A stretch of 64,000 bases of DNA from positions 1 through 64,000 of the forward strand of contig NZ_CADIJW010000001.1 in NCBI RefSeq assembly GCF_902859745.1, read 5' to 3'. The notes beneath the pieces are model-generated. The model was not told the origin of the DNA. It saw only the letters and a program-made list of their open reading frames with translations, and made no database searches. A program made the translations under genes and the position numbers. This stretch comes from Achromobacter dolens. GTDB taxonomy: Bacteria > Pseudomonadota > Gammaproteobacteria > Burkholderiales > Burkholderiaceae_B. Below, piece by piece: positions 39,569 through 48,360 of the stretch; positions within the stretch are counted from its first letter, which is position 1; every line of letters begins with the position of its first letter.

Positions 39569-39979
39569 TCAAAGAATGGGGAGAGGGCGGCTGCGCCGCG
39601 CTTCGTCGGTGGCGACGTAGGTCAGCGTGGCTTCGGTGACCTTGACGACTTCGGCATCCAGGCGCTGGCGCTCCGCGTAGACCTCGACCGAGACGGTGAT
39701 GGAGGTCTTGCCGGTCTTGACGATGGAGGCATAGAAGCTGAGCAGGTCGCCCACGAACACGGGTTGCTTGAACTGGAACGCATTGACGGCGACGGTGGCG
39801 ACCCGGCCGGCCGCGCGGCGGGCAGCGGGAATCGAGCCGGCGATGTCGACCTGGGACATGATCCAGCCGCCGAAAACGTCCCCGTGGATGTTGGCGTCCG
39901 CCGGCATTGGCATGACGCGCAATACCGCGTCGCGATTGGCGGGCAAAGTCGTGAAGGGGGTTTTGGTGCTGGAGGTCAT
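39569..39979 (-). CDS. Acyl-CoA thioesterase, YciA-like hotdog protein
   Basis: This encodes a 136-residue hotdog-fold protein with the diagnostic GDVFGGWIMSQVDIAG stretch (about 34-49), where the aspartate is catalytic, and a FKQPVFVGDLLSFYA strand. YciA-type enzymes hydrolyse acyl-CoAs and probably limit toxic or excess CoA esters. The ATG at 39979 has a GGAG site 8 bases upstream. It is the first gene of a pair with mgtE, with 10 bases between. Confidence 0.88.
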   Translation of the reverse strand: MTSSTKTPFTTLPANRDAVLRVMPMPADANIHGDVFGGWIMSQVDIAGSIPAARRAAGRVATVAVNAFQFKQPVFVGDLLSFYASIVKTGKTSITVSVEVYAERQRLDAEVVKVTEATLTYVATDEARRSRPLPIL

Positions 39980-40020
39980 GCGGCCGGCTCCAATGCAAGG
40001 CAACCAGCCGATTATGCAGG

Positions 40021-40053
40021 AAAAACGTGGCGCCGGCGCGGGCCGGCGCCACG
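40021..40053 (-). terminator. Terminator of yeiH (minus strand)
   Basis: A perfect 12-bp stem (40026-40037 with 40042-40053) is followed on the minus strand by TTTTT (40021-40025). It sits between the yeiH stop and the start of the thioesterase gene. Confidence 0.88.
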
Positions 40054-40082
40054 TCGGGACGCTTTATCGAAGCGCCCGCGGA

Positions 40083-41168
40083 TCAGGACGCCAGCTTGAC
40101 GATGCCGTAGCCGCCGACCAGCAGCCAGACGTACAGGATCAGGCCCAGCGCCATCACGCGCGGACCGGCCTTGCGGATGTTGGCGAAGCGCGTTTCGATG
40201 CCCAGCGCGGTCATGGCCATGGTCAGGGCGAAGACGTCCAGGCGGCGGATGGCGGCGACGACGTCCGCCGGGATGATGTTCAGCGAGTTGATGATGGCCA
40301 GGGCCAGGAAGCCGACCGCGAACCAGGGAATGGGCAGCTTGGCGCCCTTGGCGTTGCCGCCGGCGTGGCTGGCGGCGCTGCGCAGGTACAGGCCGAGGAT
40401 CAGCAGCACCGGCACCAGCAGCGCGACGCGGGTCATCTTGACGATGGTGGCGACTTCCGTGGTGGCGGGGTCGATGTTGCTGGCCGCGCCCACCACCTGC
40501 GCCACTTCGTGGATGGTGCCGCCGATGTAGATGCCCAGCGCCTGGGTGTCGAAAGGCAGCCAGCCGGCGTGGTACAGCACCGGGTACAGGAACATCGACA
40601 GCGTGCCGAACAGCACCACCGTGGCCACCGCCACGGCGCTCTTGTGCGGCTGCGCCCGCAGGGTCGGCTCGAAGGCCAGCACGGCGGCCGCGCCACAGAT
40701 GGCGCTGCCGGCGGCCGTCAGCATGGCGGTGTCGCGGTCCAGCCCGAGCAGGCGCTGGCCGACCCAGGTGCCGATCAGCAGCGTGCCCACCACCACCGCC
40801 ACCGAGACCGCCAGGCCCGGCAGGCCGACGGCGGCGATCTGCTGGATGCTGATGTTCAGGCCATAGAAGGCCACGGCGATGCGCAGCAGGCGGCGCGCGG
40901 TGAAGTTGACGCCCACGCCCCAATCGACCGGCATGGTGCCGCGCAGGAAGTTGCCGTACAGCATGCCGCACACGATACCGACCACCAGCGGCGAGAAACC
41001 GAGCTGGCGGATGGCGGGCAGGTCCGCCAGTTGCATCACCGCGGCCGACATCAGGCCGACGAACAGCACGCCGTTGAGCTTGTCGCGCCAGGGCGTGGCC
41101 GCGGCGGCCGCGGCGGGCGGCGCGGCAGGGGCGGCATGGTGGGGGGCGGTGGTGCTGGCGGTGCTCAT
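40083..41168 (-). CDS. yeiH: YeiH-family membrane protein (putative sulfate exporter)
   Basis: This encodes a 361-residue polytopic membrane protein of the UPF0324/Cons_hypoth698 family. A low-complexity Ala/Pro/His N-terminus (about 1-28) precedes about ten helices. Conserved stretches include SPLVVGIVCGMLYGN near residue 59, TAAGSAICGAAAVLAFEP near 152 and IGGTIHEVAQVVGAA near 211. Family members are annotated as putative sulfate exporters, which is not proven. A LysR regulator diverges from it, the same layout as yeiE-yeiH in E. coli. Confidence 0.85.
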   Translation of the reverse strand: MSTASTTAPHHAAPAAPPAAAAAATPWRDKLNGVLFVGLMSAAVMQLADLPAIRQLGFSPLVVGIVCGMLYGNFLRGTMPVDWGVGVNFTARRLLRIAVAFYGLNISIQQIAAVGLPGLAVSVAVVVGTLLIGTWVGQRLLGLDRDTAMLTAAGSAICGAAAVLAFEPTLRAQPHKSAVAVATVVLFGTLSMFLYPVLYHAGWLPFDTQALGIYIGGTIHEVAQVVGAASNIDPATTEVATIVKMTRVALLVPVLLILGLYLRSAASHAGGNAKGAKLPIPWFAVGFLALAIINSLNIIPADVVAAIRRLDVFALTMAMTALGIETRFANIRKAGPRVMALGLILYVWLLVGGYGIVKLAS

Positions 41169-41235
41169 GGCGGGCCTTCGTGCATATCTAAATAACTAGG
41201 CGAAATATTAATTTCATGGTCGTTATTTGGAAAAT

Positions 41236-41254
41236 TTTCATTTTTGATATGAAA
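41236..41254. promoter_or_regulatory. LysR-type operator candidate between yeiH and the LysR gene
   Basis: TTTCAT (41236-41241) and ATGAAA (41249-41254) form an inverted repeat spaced by 7, within an AT-rich divergent promoter region (41169-41298). LysR proteins commonly bind such T-N11-A type sites. Confidence 0.5.
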
Positions 41255-41298
41255 TATCGGAAATTCTGATAATACGGCTGCCGCCGCCCGGACCGCCC

Positions 41299-42198
41299 AT
41301 GACCCCCGATCAATTGCTCACCTTCGCCACGGTGGCCGATGCCGGCAATATCAGCCGCGCGGCGCAGCAACTGCACCTGTCACAGCCGGCCGTGTCGGGC
41401 CAGTTGCGCGCCTTGCAGGAATGGTTCGGCGAGCCGCTGTACCGCCGCAGCGGCCACGGCATCGCCCTGACCGAAGCGGGCGAGCGCCTTGCCGAGCAGG
41501 CGCGGCAATTGCGCCAGGTGTACCGCCAGGCGCAGGCGGTGCGGGAGTCCTGGCGCGGCCTGGAGACCGGCGCGCTGCGCCTGGGGGCCAGCACCACGCC
41601 CGCCAGCTACCTGTTGCCCGCCCTGGTGGCGGATTTCCGCCAGGCGTTTCCGGCGGTCAGCCTGCACCTGTCCGATGGCAACACGCGCGAGATCGTAGAG
41701 CGCCTGCCCGCGCTGGACCTGGCGTTCATCGAGGGCGACGTGCCGACGGGCCTGCCGGCCGATACCGCGGTGCACGCGTGGCGGCAGGACGAGGTGGTGG
41801 CGATCGTGCGGGCCGACCACGCGCTGGCCGGCAAGGGCGCGGTGACGCTGCGCGACCTGGCGCAGTCGGCGCTGGTGATGCGGGAACCGGGCTCAGGCGT
41901 GCGGCGGCTGGTCGAGCGCGCGTTCGCCGACGCCGGCCTCGCGCCGTCGATCGGGCTGGAACTGGCGGGGGTGGAGGGGGTGAAGCAGGCGGTGCGCGCC
42001 GGGCTCGGCGTGGGCTTCGTGTCGGCCATGTCGATGCGGCACGAGGATGGCGCGTTGGCGGCCTTGCGGCTGTTGCCGCGTCCGCTGACGCGCACGCTGA
42101 GCATCCTGGTGCCGCACGCGGATGCCGCCGCCCGCGCCGCCCAGCGCTTCCTGGCGATGTGCCAGGCGGTGCGGACGGCGCAGGCGGGCGACTTCTAG
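41299..42198 (+). CDS. LysR-family transcriptional regulator (YeiE-like)
   Basis: This encodes a 299-residue LysR regulator. The N-terminal winged helix (about 1-60) contains NISRAAQQLHLSQPAVSGQLRALQ. It is followed by a linker helix and a periplasmic-binding-protein-like effector domain (about 90-295). It diverges from yeiH across 130 bases, mirroring yeiE-yeiH in enterics, where YeiE senses sulfite. That role for this protein is inference. A binding-site candidate lies in the shared promoter region. Confidence 0.88.
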   Translation: MTPDQLLTFATVADAGNISRAAQQLHLSQPAVSGQLRALQEWFGEPLYRRSGHGIALTEAGERLAEQARQLRQVYRQAQAVRESWRGLETGALRLGASTTPASYLLPALVADFRQAFPAVSLHLSDGNTREIVERLPALDLAFIEGDVPTGLPADTAVHAWRQDEVVAIVRADHALAGKGAVTLRDLAQSALVMREPGSGVRRLVERAFADAGLAPSIGLELAGVEGVKQAVRAGLGVGFVSAMSMRHEDGALAALRLLPRPLTRTLSILVPHADAAARAAQRFLAMCQAVRTAQAGDF

Positions 42199-42205
42199 CG
42201 GCGCG

Positions 42206-43402
42206 TCAGGCCTTGGCCAAGCGCTTGAGCGCCAGTTGCACCCAGTAGGTGCCGCCCAGCGGCAGCAGGTCGTCGTTGAAGTCGTAGCTGCCGTTATGCA
42301 GCATGCAGGGGCCCAGGCCATGGCCGGCGGCGCGGTGGTCGCCGACGCCGTTGCCGATCCAGACGTAGCAGCCGGGCAGTTCCTGCAGCATGAAGGCGAA
42401 GTCCTCGGCGCCCATGGTGGGCTGCACGTGGTCGTTGACCTTGTCGGCGCCGACGATGTCGCGCATGACCTCGGCACAGAACGCGGCTTCGTCGGGATGG
42501 TTGATGGTGGGCGGGTAGTTGCGCTGGAAGGTGAACTCCACCTCGCAGTCCATGGCGGCGCAGGTGTGGCGCGCGATCTCTTCCATACGGCGTTCGATCA
42601 GGTCCAGCACCTCCAGCGTGAAGGTGCGCACGGTGCCGCGCAGCTCGGCGTGATTGGGCACCACGTTGTCGGCGCTGCCGGCGTGGATCTGCGTGATGCT
42701 GAGGACCGCGGCGTCGAGCGGATTGCGGTTGCGCGTGATGATGGTCTGCAGCGATTGCGCCAGTTGCACCGCCGCCATCACCGGGTCGATGCCCAGGTTG
42801 GGCATGCCTGCATGGGTGCCCTTGCCCTTGACCACGATGGAGAATTCGTTGCTGGAGGCCATGATGGGGCCGGCGGTCACGCCGAACTGGCCGGGCGCCA
42901 TGCCGGGCCAGTTGTGCATGCCGAACACGGCTTCCATCGGGAAGCGGGTGAACAGGCCGTCGTCGATCATGCGCTTGGCGCCGCCGCCGCCTTCCTCGGC
43001 GGGCTGGAAGATCACGTACACCGTGCCGGCGAAGTCGCGGTGCTGCGACAGGTAGCGAGCGGCGGCCAGGAGCATGGCGGTATGACCGTCGTGGCCGCAG
43101 GCGTGCATCTTGCCGGCGTGCTTGCTGGCGTGGGCGAAGGTGTTGGCTTCCTGCATCGGCAGGGCGTCCATGTCGGCGCGCAGGCCGACGGCGCGTTCGC
43201 CGGGACGGTCGCCGCGGATGATGCCGACCACGCCGGTGCCGCCCAGGCCGCGATGGATTTCAATGCCCCATTCTTCGAGCTTGGCCGCGACCACGTCGGC
43301 GGTGCGGAATTCCTCGAACGCCAATTCGGGATGCGCGTGGATGTCGCGTCGGATCTGGGAGATATCGTCGCGCCAGGCAACGATGGGATCGAGCAGTTTC
43401 AT
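42206..43402 (-). CDS. M20D-family amidohydrolase (second copy)
   Basis: This encodes a 398-residue paralogue of the amidohydrolase at 2016-3209. The same landmarks are present: RRDIHAHPELAFEEF, GLRADMDALPM, MHACGHDGHTAM, FQPAEEGGGG, GAEDFAFML and LHNGSYDFND. It is probably a cytoplasmic N-acyl amino acid or hippurate-like hydrolase. The gene ends 7 bases from the opposing LysR stop and diverges from the acyl-CoA ligase gene, with 76 bases between the two starts. The substrate is not predictable. Confidence 0.9.
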   Translation of the reverse strand: MKLLDPIVAWRDDISQIRRDIHAHPELAFEEFRTADVVAAKLEEWGIEIHRGLGGTGVVGIIRGDRPGERAVGLRADMDALPMQEANTFAHASKHAGKMHACGHDGHTAMLLAAARYLSQHRDFAGTVYVIFQPAEEGGGGAKRMIDDGLFTRFPMEAVFGMHNWPGMAPGQFGVTAGPIMASSNEFSIVVKGKGTHAGMPNLGIDPVMAAVQLAQSLQTIITRNRNPLDAAVLSITQIHAGSADNVVPNHAELRGTVRTFTLEVLDLIERRMEEIARHTCAAMDCEVEFTFQRNYPPTINHPDEAAFCAEVMRDIVGADKVNDHVQPTMGAEDFAFMLQELPGCYVWIGNGVGDHRAAGHGLGPCMLHNGSYDFNDDLLPLGGTYWVQLALKRLAKA

Positions 43403-43478
43403 GGAAAGAATCAGGCGGAATATGGGAACGCAACAAGGTTATCATCAATCAAAAACCAATTTAATGGAGACAAACACC

Positions 43479-45179
43479 ATGACCCGTCCGTGGCTTGCCC
43501 ATTACCCGAAAGGCGTGCCCGCCGATATCTCCATCGACGGCTACACCTCGCTGACCGACCTGCTGGACCGGGCCTGCAAGCAGTACGCGACCCGCATCGC
43601 CTGCACCGCCATGGGCAGCGACATCACCTATGCGGAGCTGGACGCGCACGGCCGCGGGTTCGCCGCCTGGCTGCAAAGCCTGGGGCTGCCCAAGGGGTCG
43701 CGGGTCGCGTTGATGATGCCCAACGTGCCGGCCTACCTGGTGGCGCTGCTGGGCACGCTGCGAGCCGGACACGCGGTGGTCAACGTCAATCCGCTGTATA
43801 CCCCCGATGAACTGCAACGACAGTTGCAGGACAGCGGCGCGGCGGTCATCGTCATCCTTGAGAATTTTGCCCACACGCTGCAGAGCGTGTCGGACCGCGG
43901 CCAGCTCAAGCACGTGGTGGTGACCGGGCCGGGCGACCTGCTGGGCGGCCTGAAGGCGCCGCTGGTGAACCTGGCGGCGCGCTACATCAAGAAACTGGTG
44001 CCGGCGTGGCACATCGAGGGCGCGCAGATGCTGTCGAAGGTGCTGGCCTCGGGGGCGGGCCTGCCGTTCACCGCGCCGGCCATTTCGATGGACGACCTGG
44101 CCGTGCTGCAGTACACCGGCGGCACCACCGGCGTGCCCAAGGGCGCGATGCTGACGCATCGCAACCTGACCTCCAATGTGATGCAGATGGAAGCGGTGGC
44201 CTCGCCCGCGCTGCATGACCTGGCGGCGCGGCAGGTCACGATCCTGAGCGCGTTGCCGCTGTATCACGTGTTCGCCATGACGGTCTGCGGCCTGTACGGG
44301 CTGCACGCCGGCATGCGCAACGTGCTCATCATCAATCCGCGCGACCAGCCGTCGCTGATCGGCGCGTGGCGCAAAACGCCCATCAACGTGTTCCCGGGCG
44401 TCAATACGCTGTTCAATGCGCTGGTCCACAACGAGGACTTCGCCAAGCTGGATTTCTCCGGCCTGCGGCTGACGCTGGGCGGGGGCATGGCGGTGCAGCA
44501 GGCGGTGGCCGAGCGCTGGCTCAAGGTCACCGGGAGGCCGCTGGTCGAAGGCTATGGCCTGTCCGAAACCTCGCCGGTGGCCACGGTCAATCCGACCGAT
44601 ACCGATGCGTATTCGGGCTCGATCGGGCTGCCGCTGCCCTCCACCGACGTCGCCATCCTGGATGACGAGGGCCACGAGGTGGCGCTGGGCGAGCGCGGCG
44701 AGGTCTCCATCCGCGGGCCGCAGGTCATGGCGGGCTACTGGCAGAAGCCGGAAGAGACCCGCCAGGCGATGACCGCCGACGGCTTCTTCCGCACCGGCGA
44801 TATCGGCATCATGGACGACAAGGGCTATACGCGCATCGTCGACCGCAAGAAGGACATGATCACCGTGTCGGGTTTCAAGGTCTATCCGAACGAGGTCGAG
44901 GCGGCGGTGTCGCAGATGCCGGGCGTGCTCGAATGCGCCGCCATCGGGGTGCCGGACGGGCATTCGGGCGAGGCCGTCAAGGTCTTCGTGGTGAAGAAGG
45001 ATGCCTCGCTGACCGAGGCCCAGGTGCAGCAGTGGTGCAAGGACAAGCTGACCGGCTACAAGCGGCCGCGCTTCGTCGAGTTTCGCGACGAGTTGCCCAA
45101 GAGCAACGTCGGCAAGATCCTGCGGCGCGAACTGCGTCCGGACGCCGAGGCCGCGGCGCCGCAGGGCCAGGCGGCCTGA
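43479..45179 (+). CDS. fadD: Long-chain fatty acid--CoA ligase-like protein
   Basis: This encodes a 566-residue acyl-CoA ligase of the ANL superfamily. The ATP motif is YTGGTTGVPKGAMLTH at 212-227, the second motif is GYGLSETSP near 367, and GFFRTGDIG, DRKKDMITVSG and the C-terminal lysine in KSNVGKILRREL complete the family pattern. It activates fatty acids for beta-oxidation or membrane use, and the FadD assignment is by overall similarity. I chose ATG 43479 with a GGAG site 9 bases before it. An in-frame ATG at 43464 is the alternative. A short gap precedes the convergent IMPase-family gene. Confidence 0.88.
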   Translation: MTRPWLAHYPKGVPADISIDGYTSLTDLLDRACKQYATRIACTAMGSDITYAELDAHGRGFAAWLQSLGLPKGSRVALMMPNVPAYLVALLGTLRAGHAVVNVNPLYTPDELQRQLQDSGAAVIVILENFAHTLQSVSDRGQLKHVVVTGPGDLLGGLKAPLVNLAARYIKKLVPAWHIEGAQMLSKVLASGAGLPFTAPAISMDDLAVLQYTGGTTGVPKGAMLTHRNLTSNVMQMEAVASPALHDLAARQVTILSALPLYHVFAMTVCGLYGLHAGMRNVLIINPRDQPSLIGAWRKTPINVFPGVNTLFNALVHNEDFAKLDFSGLRLTLGGGMAVQQAVAERWLKVTGRPLVEGYGLSETSPVATVNPTDTDAYSGSIGLPLPSTDVAILDDEGHEVALGERGEVSIRGPQVMAGYWQKPEETRQAMTADGFFRTGDIGIMDDKGYTRIVDRKKDMITVSGFKVYPNEVEAAVSQMPGVLECAAIGVPDGHSGEAVKVFVVKKDASLTEAQVQQWCKDKLTGYKRPRFVEFRDELPKSNVGKILRRELRPDAEAAAPQGQAA

Positions 45180-45207
45180 GCGCGCGCGGCGTGGGGACGG
45201 CCGGGCC

Positions 45208-46083
45208 TCAGCCCGGCTGGTCCAGGTGGGGGGCGATCATCTCGTGCAGGGCGCGCTCGATGTCGGGGTTGCCGGCCACGACGCGTCCGCCGATGGGCCA
45301 GGAGTCCTGCTGGTGCATGTCGCTGCAGGCGCCGCCGGCTTCGCGCACGATCAGCGTGCCCGCGGCCACGTCCCAGGGCGCCAATCCCATTTCCCAATAG
45401 CCGTCATAGCGGCCGCAGGCGGTCCATGCCAGATCCAGCGCGGCCGCGCCCATGCGCCGCACGCCGCGGGCTCGGTTGATGGCGTCATGCAGCATCGGCA
45501 TGTATTGGCTGGCGAAGGAAAAATCACGGAAGGGAAAGCCCGTCGCCAGCACGGCGTCGTCCAGCGTGCGGGTGCGCGAGCAACTGATGCGCCGGCCATT
45601 GAGCCAGGCGCCCAGGCCGTACACGGCGGTGAACAGTTCTTCGCGGCAGGGATCGTAGACCACGCCCGCCACGGGCGTGTCGCGCGCCAGGCGTTCGGTG
45701 GGGGATACCGCGGTGCCGGCATGCGCGATGAGCGCGATCGAGACGGCGTAGTGCGGAATGTCGTGCAGGAAATTGGTGGTGCCGTCGAGCGGGTCGATGT
45801 ACCAGGTGGCGGCGCCCTGCGCCTGGCCGCCGGTCTCTTCGGCGACGATGCCGAACTTGGGCGTGCGCGCCTGCAATTGTTCGATGATCGCGGCCTCGGC
45901 CTCGCGATCGGCCTGGGACACGAGATCGTTGCGCGCCTTGCGATCGATCACGAGGTCGGCGCGATGATGCGCGTAGGATTGCAGGATGGCCGCGCCGGCG
46001 TGGGCTGCCGTGACCGCGGCGTCAAGCGCGGCGCACAGGTCTACGGGCGAGGCGAGCGAGCGGGGCGGGTCATAGGTTTCCAT
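45208..46083 (-). CDS. Inositol monophosphatase-family protein
   Basis: This encodes a 291-residue Mg2+-dependent phosphatase fold. Metal-binding motifs are GIVAEETGG near residue 80, YIDPLDGTTNFLHD near 94 and the late WDVAAGTLIVREAGG near 233. SuhB-type members act on inositol phosphates or work with Nus factors at rRNA operons. Others hydrolyse 3'-phosphoadenosine phosphates. I cannot choose between these. The METYDPP start (46083) was preferred over an in-frame ATG 78 bases upstream. Confidence 0.86.
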   Translation of the reverse strand: METYDPPRSLASPVDLCAALDAAVTAAHAGAAILQSYAHHRADLVIDRKARNDLVSQADREAEAAIIEQLQARTPKFGIVAEETGGQAQGAATWYIDPLDGTTNFLHDIPHYAVSIALIAHAGTAVSPTERLARDTPVAGVVYDPCREELFTAVYGLGAWLNGRRISCSRTRTLDDAVLATGFPFRDFSFASQYMPMLHDAINRARGVRRMGAAALDLAWTACGRYDGYWEMGLAPWDVAAGTLIVREAGGACSDMHQQDSWPIGGRVVAGNPDIERALHEMIAPHLDQPG

Positions 46084-46214
46084 GAAACCAGTGTAAGCCC
46101 ACCCATGCGTCAAATCCGTGGCGACGCGGCAAAAGCCCGCGTGCCCGTGGCGCATATCCAACGCAGCCGGCTGCGCCAGCCGATAATCCTTCTTTTCCGA
46201 TCGCCGCCGTTTTC

Positions 46215-48089
46215 ATGTCCTCGTCCTATGCGCCCCTGACCCCCGCCGTCGCTGAATTCGATGCCCAGGGCCGGCTGTACAGCCCGGTCTATGGCGACGT
46301 CTATCACTCGCCGTCGGGCGCGTTGGGCCAGGCGGAACACGTTTTCCTGCGGGGCAACGGCCTGCCGGAACGCTGGCGCGGTCGCGGCGCCTTCACCGTC
46401 TGCGAGACCGGTTTCGGCCTGGGCCTCAATTTCCTGGCGTTGTGGCGCGCCTGGCGCGACGATCCACAGCGTTCGCGCACCCTGCACGTGGTGTCGCTGG
46501 AGGCGCATCCATTCGGCGGCGAAGACCTGCGAGCCTTGCTGGCGCGCCATGCGCCCGAGCCCGTGGCTGCGCTGGCGACGCAACTGGCGGCCCAGTGGCC
46601 GGCCTTGCTGCCCGGCCTGCACCGGCTGGAATTCGAGGGCGGCGCGGTGACGCTGACGCTGGGTTTCGGCGACGCGCAGGTGTTGGCGCCGCGGCTCGCC
46701 GCGCGAGTCGATGCGTATTTCCTCGACGGTTTCGCACCCGAACGCAACCCGCGCATGTGGCAGGCCGCCTTGCTCAAGGACCTGGCGCGGCTGGCCGCGC
46801 CGCAGGCCACGGTGGCCACCTGGGCCTGCACGGGTGAACTGCGCCAGGCCCTGCGCGATGCGGGGTTCGACGTGCGGCGGGCGCCGGGCTATGGCGGCAA
46901 ATGGCACATGACGGTAGGCGCGGTGGCGGTCGGCGCCGACGCCGCGCCGGCCGCCACGGCCGACCCTGGCCGCCATGCGCTGGTGGTGGGGGCGGGCCTG
47001 GCGGGGGCGGGCATTGCGCAGTCCCTGGCGCTGCGGGGCTGGCGGGTAACAGTGCTGGATGCGGCGCTGGCGGGGGGCGCGCTGGCCCATGCCGGCCACA
47101 CCGCGGCTGCGCTGACGCCGGTGCTGGCGCGCGACGACAATGCGCGCGCGCGCCTGTCGCGCGCCGGCAGTGCACGCGCCCGGGCGCGTTGGGCCGGGCT
47201 GGCCGGCGGCGCCGCGCCGATCCGGTGCGGGACCGTGCAATTGGAACGTGACGCCGGGCGCGCCGCCGCGCTGGAGGAAACCCTGTCGGTGCTGGCGTTT
47301 CCGCGTGACTGGGTGCGCGCGGTCAGCCGCGACGAGGCCAGCGCGCTGGCCGGATTGCCGCTGGCGCGCGGCGGTATTTTCTTCGGGCAGGGCATGCTGG
47401 TGCAGCCCGCCCAGTTGATTCCGGCCTTGCTGGCGACGCCCGGCGTGCGCGTGGCGGCGGGGACGGTGGCGCGGGTGGCGCCGGACGGCACGGGTTGGCG
47501 CGCGCTCGACGCCGCCGATGCGGAGCTGGCGCGGGCCGATGTCGTGATCCTGGCCAACGCCTTCGGCGCCCAGGGTGTGCTGGCGGCCAGTGGCCTGCTG
47601 GCGCCGCTGCCGCGGGTAGCGCAGATGCATGCGCTGGCAGGCGAGGTCACACTGATACCGGCCGCGGCGCTGGGCGGCGGTCCGCGTTGCGTGGTCGGGG
47701 GCGAGGGCTACCTATTGCCGGACACTGGCGCGGGTTGTGTGGCGGGCAGTACGTACGTGCATGGCGCCAGCGAGGCGTGTATCGGCGCCGAAGGCCAGCG
47801 CGTGACGTTGGACAAGGCGGCGGGATTGCTCAGCAGCGGCGACTTTCCCGCCTTCGACGCGCTCGTGCCTGGCACGCTGCCGGGCTGGGCGGGGTGGCGG
47901 GCGGTGTTGCCGGGGCGCCTGCCCGCCGTGGGCGAGCTGGCCCATGCGCCGGGGTTGTGGTTGGCGGCGGGCTACGCGTCGCGCGGGTTGTCCTGGTCCG
48001 CGTTGATGGGGGACCTGGTTGCGGCCCGGCTTTGCGGCGAGCCGTCACCTCTTGAAACCGATCTGTCCCGGTTGATCGCCCCACGCTGA
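46215..48089 (+). CDS. mnmC: Bifunctional tRNA mnm5(s2)U34 methyltransferase / FAD oxidoreductase
   Basis: This encodes a 624-residue two-domain protein completing the wobble uridine modification of tRNAs for Lys, Glu and others. The N-terminal methyltransferase (about 1-240) carries [14 protein letters not shown], and [14 protein letters not shown] is the late motif. The C-terminal FAD-dependent domain (about 250-624) starts with [19 protein letters not shown] and removes the carboxymethyl group before methylation. The start at 46215 diverges from the IMPase-family gene. Confidence 0.93.
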   Translation: MSSSYAPLTPAVAEFDAQGRLYSPVYGDVYHSPSGALGQAEHVFLRGNGLPERWRGRGAFTVCETGFGLGLNFLALWRAWRDDPQRSRTLHVVSLEAHPFGGEDLRALLARHAPEPVAALATQLAAQWPALLPGLHRLEFEGGAVTLTLGFGDAQVLAPRLAARVDAYFLDGFAPERNPRMWQAALLKDLARLAAPQATVATWACTGELRQALRDAGFDVRRAPGYGGKWHMTVGAVAVGADAAPAATADPGRHALVVGAGLAGAGIAQSLALRGWRVTVLDAALAGGALAHAGHTAAALTPVLARDDNARARLSRAGSARARARWAGLAGGAAPIRCGTVQLERDAGRAAALEETLSVLAFPRDWVRAVSRDEASALAGLPLARGGIFFGQGMLVQPAQLIPALLATPGVRVAAGTVARVAPDGTGWRALDAADAELARADVVILANAFGAQGVLAASGLLAPLPRVAQMHALAGEVTLIPAAALGGGPRCVVGGEGYLLPDTGAGCVAGSTYVHGASEACIGAEGQRVTLDKAAGLLSSGDFPAFDALVPGTLPGWAGWRAVLPGRLPAVGELAHAPGLWLAAGYASRGLSWSALMGDLVAARLCGEPSPLETDLSRLIAPR

Positions 48090-48360
48090 AAAAAACTTCC
48101 GGGGCGTGCAGAACCCGGAGCGGGGTGGCGTAGAATTGTGGCAAATGCCAGGATTTGGCGCCAAATGAACCCGCGTTGGGCGCAGGTTTGGTGTTCCGGT
48201 GGCGCTCTGGCGATGACTTGCGGGGGGCCAGCCGGGGGCTTTGCGACCCCTTTTTTCGGATGATATCGCCATCCAAAAGAGGGACTGAGTTTATTTCAAA
48301 GCTCAAATCCGTCAAAATAGCGTCTTTTGATGGTTTTTGGCTTAAGCCGGGGGATGCTCT
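48090..48360. other. Intergenic region with palindrome and weak terminator
   Basis: This 271-base gap between mnmC and the GH31 gene holds no gene. It contains a perfect 14-bp palindrome, ATTTGGCGCCAAAT (48153-48166), and a weak terminator-like hairpin (48235-48250 followed by six Ts). A promoter for the GH31 gene probably lies in the AT-richer stretch 48260-48350, but I cannot place it. Confidence 0.6.
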
